DNA of 64,000 nt, from assembly GCA_003243195.1 (NCBI GenBank), contig QFQI01000013.1, positions 13,259 through 77,258 on the forward strand, read 5' to 3'. The translations under genes were made by a program, and so were the position numbers. Below are positions 62,162-64,000 of this stretch, piece after piece. The notes beneath the pieces were generated by a model. That model searched no databases and had not been told where the DNA came from. It was given only the letters and a program-made list of their open reading frames with translations. Within the stretch, counting starts at the first letter, position 1; every line of letters begins with the position of its first letter. This DNA is from Sphingomonas taxi (GTDB lineage: Bacteria; Pseudomonadota; Alphaproteobacteria; Sphingomonadales; Sphingomonadaceae).

Positions 62162-62340
62162 CGCTGCAACTTCCACGGCCACGGGACATGACGCGCCGTC
62201 GCGCAGCGCGTCGTACGAATAGGGGCCGGCCGGAAAACACGACGCTGAAGGGCTGCCGTCTCCCGACTTGCGGGATCAGACGTGCGGCCTTTTGCCGTTG
62301 CGTGCGCTCGTGAATCACGGCTGACGAGGCAATAGCTTTT

Positions 62341-64000
<1,660 letters not shown>

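Overview
The window is GC-rich, densely packed DNA from an alphaproteobacterium, almost certainly a sphingomonad (Sphingomonas or a close relative). The evidence is two PEPxxWA-CTERM proteins, several TonB-dependent receptors, Tat-exported oxidoreductases, a Caulobacter-like Weimberg xylose pathway, and GlyQ/GlyS, RpsF/R/RplI, Fab and RplJL/RpoB proteins of alphaproteobacterial type. No tRNA or rRNA gene, prophage, insertion sequence or CRISPR array was seen.

Layout. 1-5.1 kb: xylan/xylose use. It holds the end of a GH67 alpha-glucuronidase, a LacI-family regulator, and a convergent operon xylX-xylB-sugar porter whose promoter carries a palindromic LacI-type operator. 5.2-14.4 kb: signalling and envelope genes. 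These are a GGDEF-EAL protein, a GAF protein, a lone receiver, a D,D-carboxypeptidase, a frameshifted 3-methyladenine glycosylase, and a YfiR-like / TonB receptor / chemoreceptor operon whose receptor has an in-frame stop. 14.4-16.9 kb: a DUF2946-like protein and an intact TonB receptor. 17-28.8 kb, all on the minus strand: a 4-hydroxyproline catabolic operon (deaminase, epimerase, permease, FAD dehydrogenase), a GntR regulator, two metallopeptidases, and a Tat-exported Gfo/Idh oxidoreductase paired with a DUF1080 protein.

28.9-37.8 kb: housekeeping genes. These are mltG, fabF, acpP, fabG and fabD on the minus strand, then rpsF-rpsR-rplI, two very small ORFs, an FAD oxidase and an alpha/beta hydrolase. 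37.8-44.9 kb: a Flp/Tad pilus cluster, cpaA-B-C-D-E-tadB-tadC, with no cpaF ATPase and no flp pilin gene. 45-57 kb: a PEP-CTERM protein coupled to ppdK, glyS with a palindromic element inserted in frame, glyQ, a TraB/GumN protein, rplY, pth, a 2OG-oxygenase-like protein and a DEAD-box helicase. 57-64 kb: phoX with a Pho box, rplJ-rplL, a second PEP-CTERM protein with a von Willebrand A domain, and the start of rpoB, which runs off the window.

How parts fit together. The Weimberg xylose branch and the hydroxyproline branch both end in alpha-ketoglutarate semialdehyde, yet no semialdehyde dehydrogenase gene lies here, so both must share one encoded elsewhere. Several operons use ATGA, GTGA or TGATG stop/start overlaps, which suggests translational coupling. 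The most unusual items are the in-frame palindrome in glyS, the missing Tad ATPase, two disrupted genes within 2.5 kb, and the PEP-CTERM gene separating rplL from rpoB. I found no clear evidence of a wholly new system.
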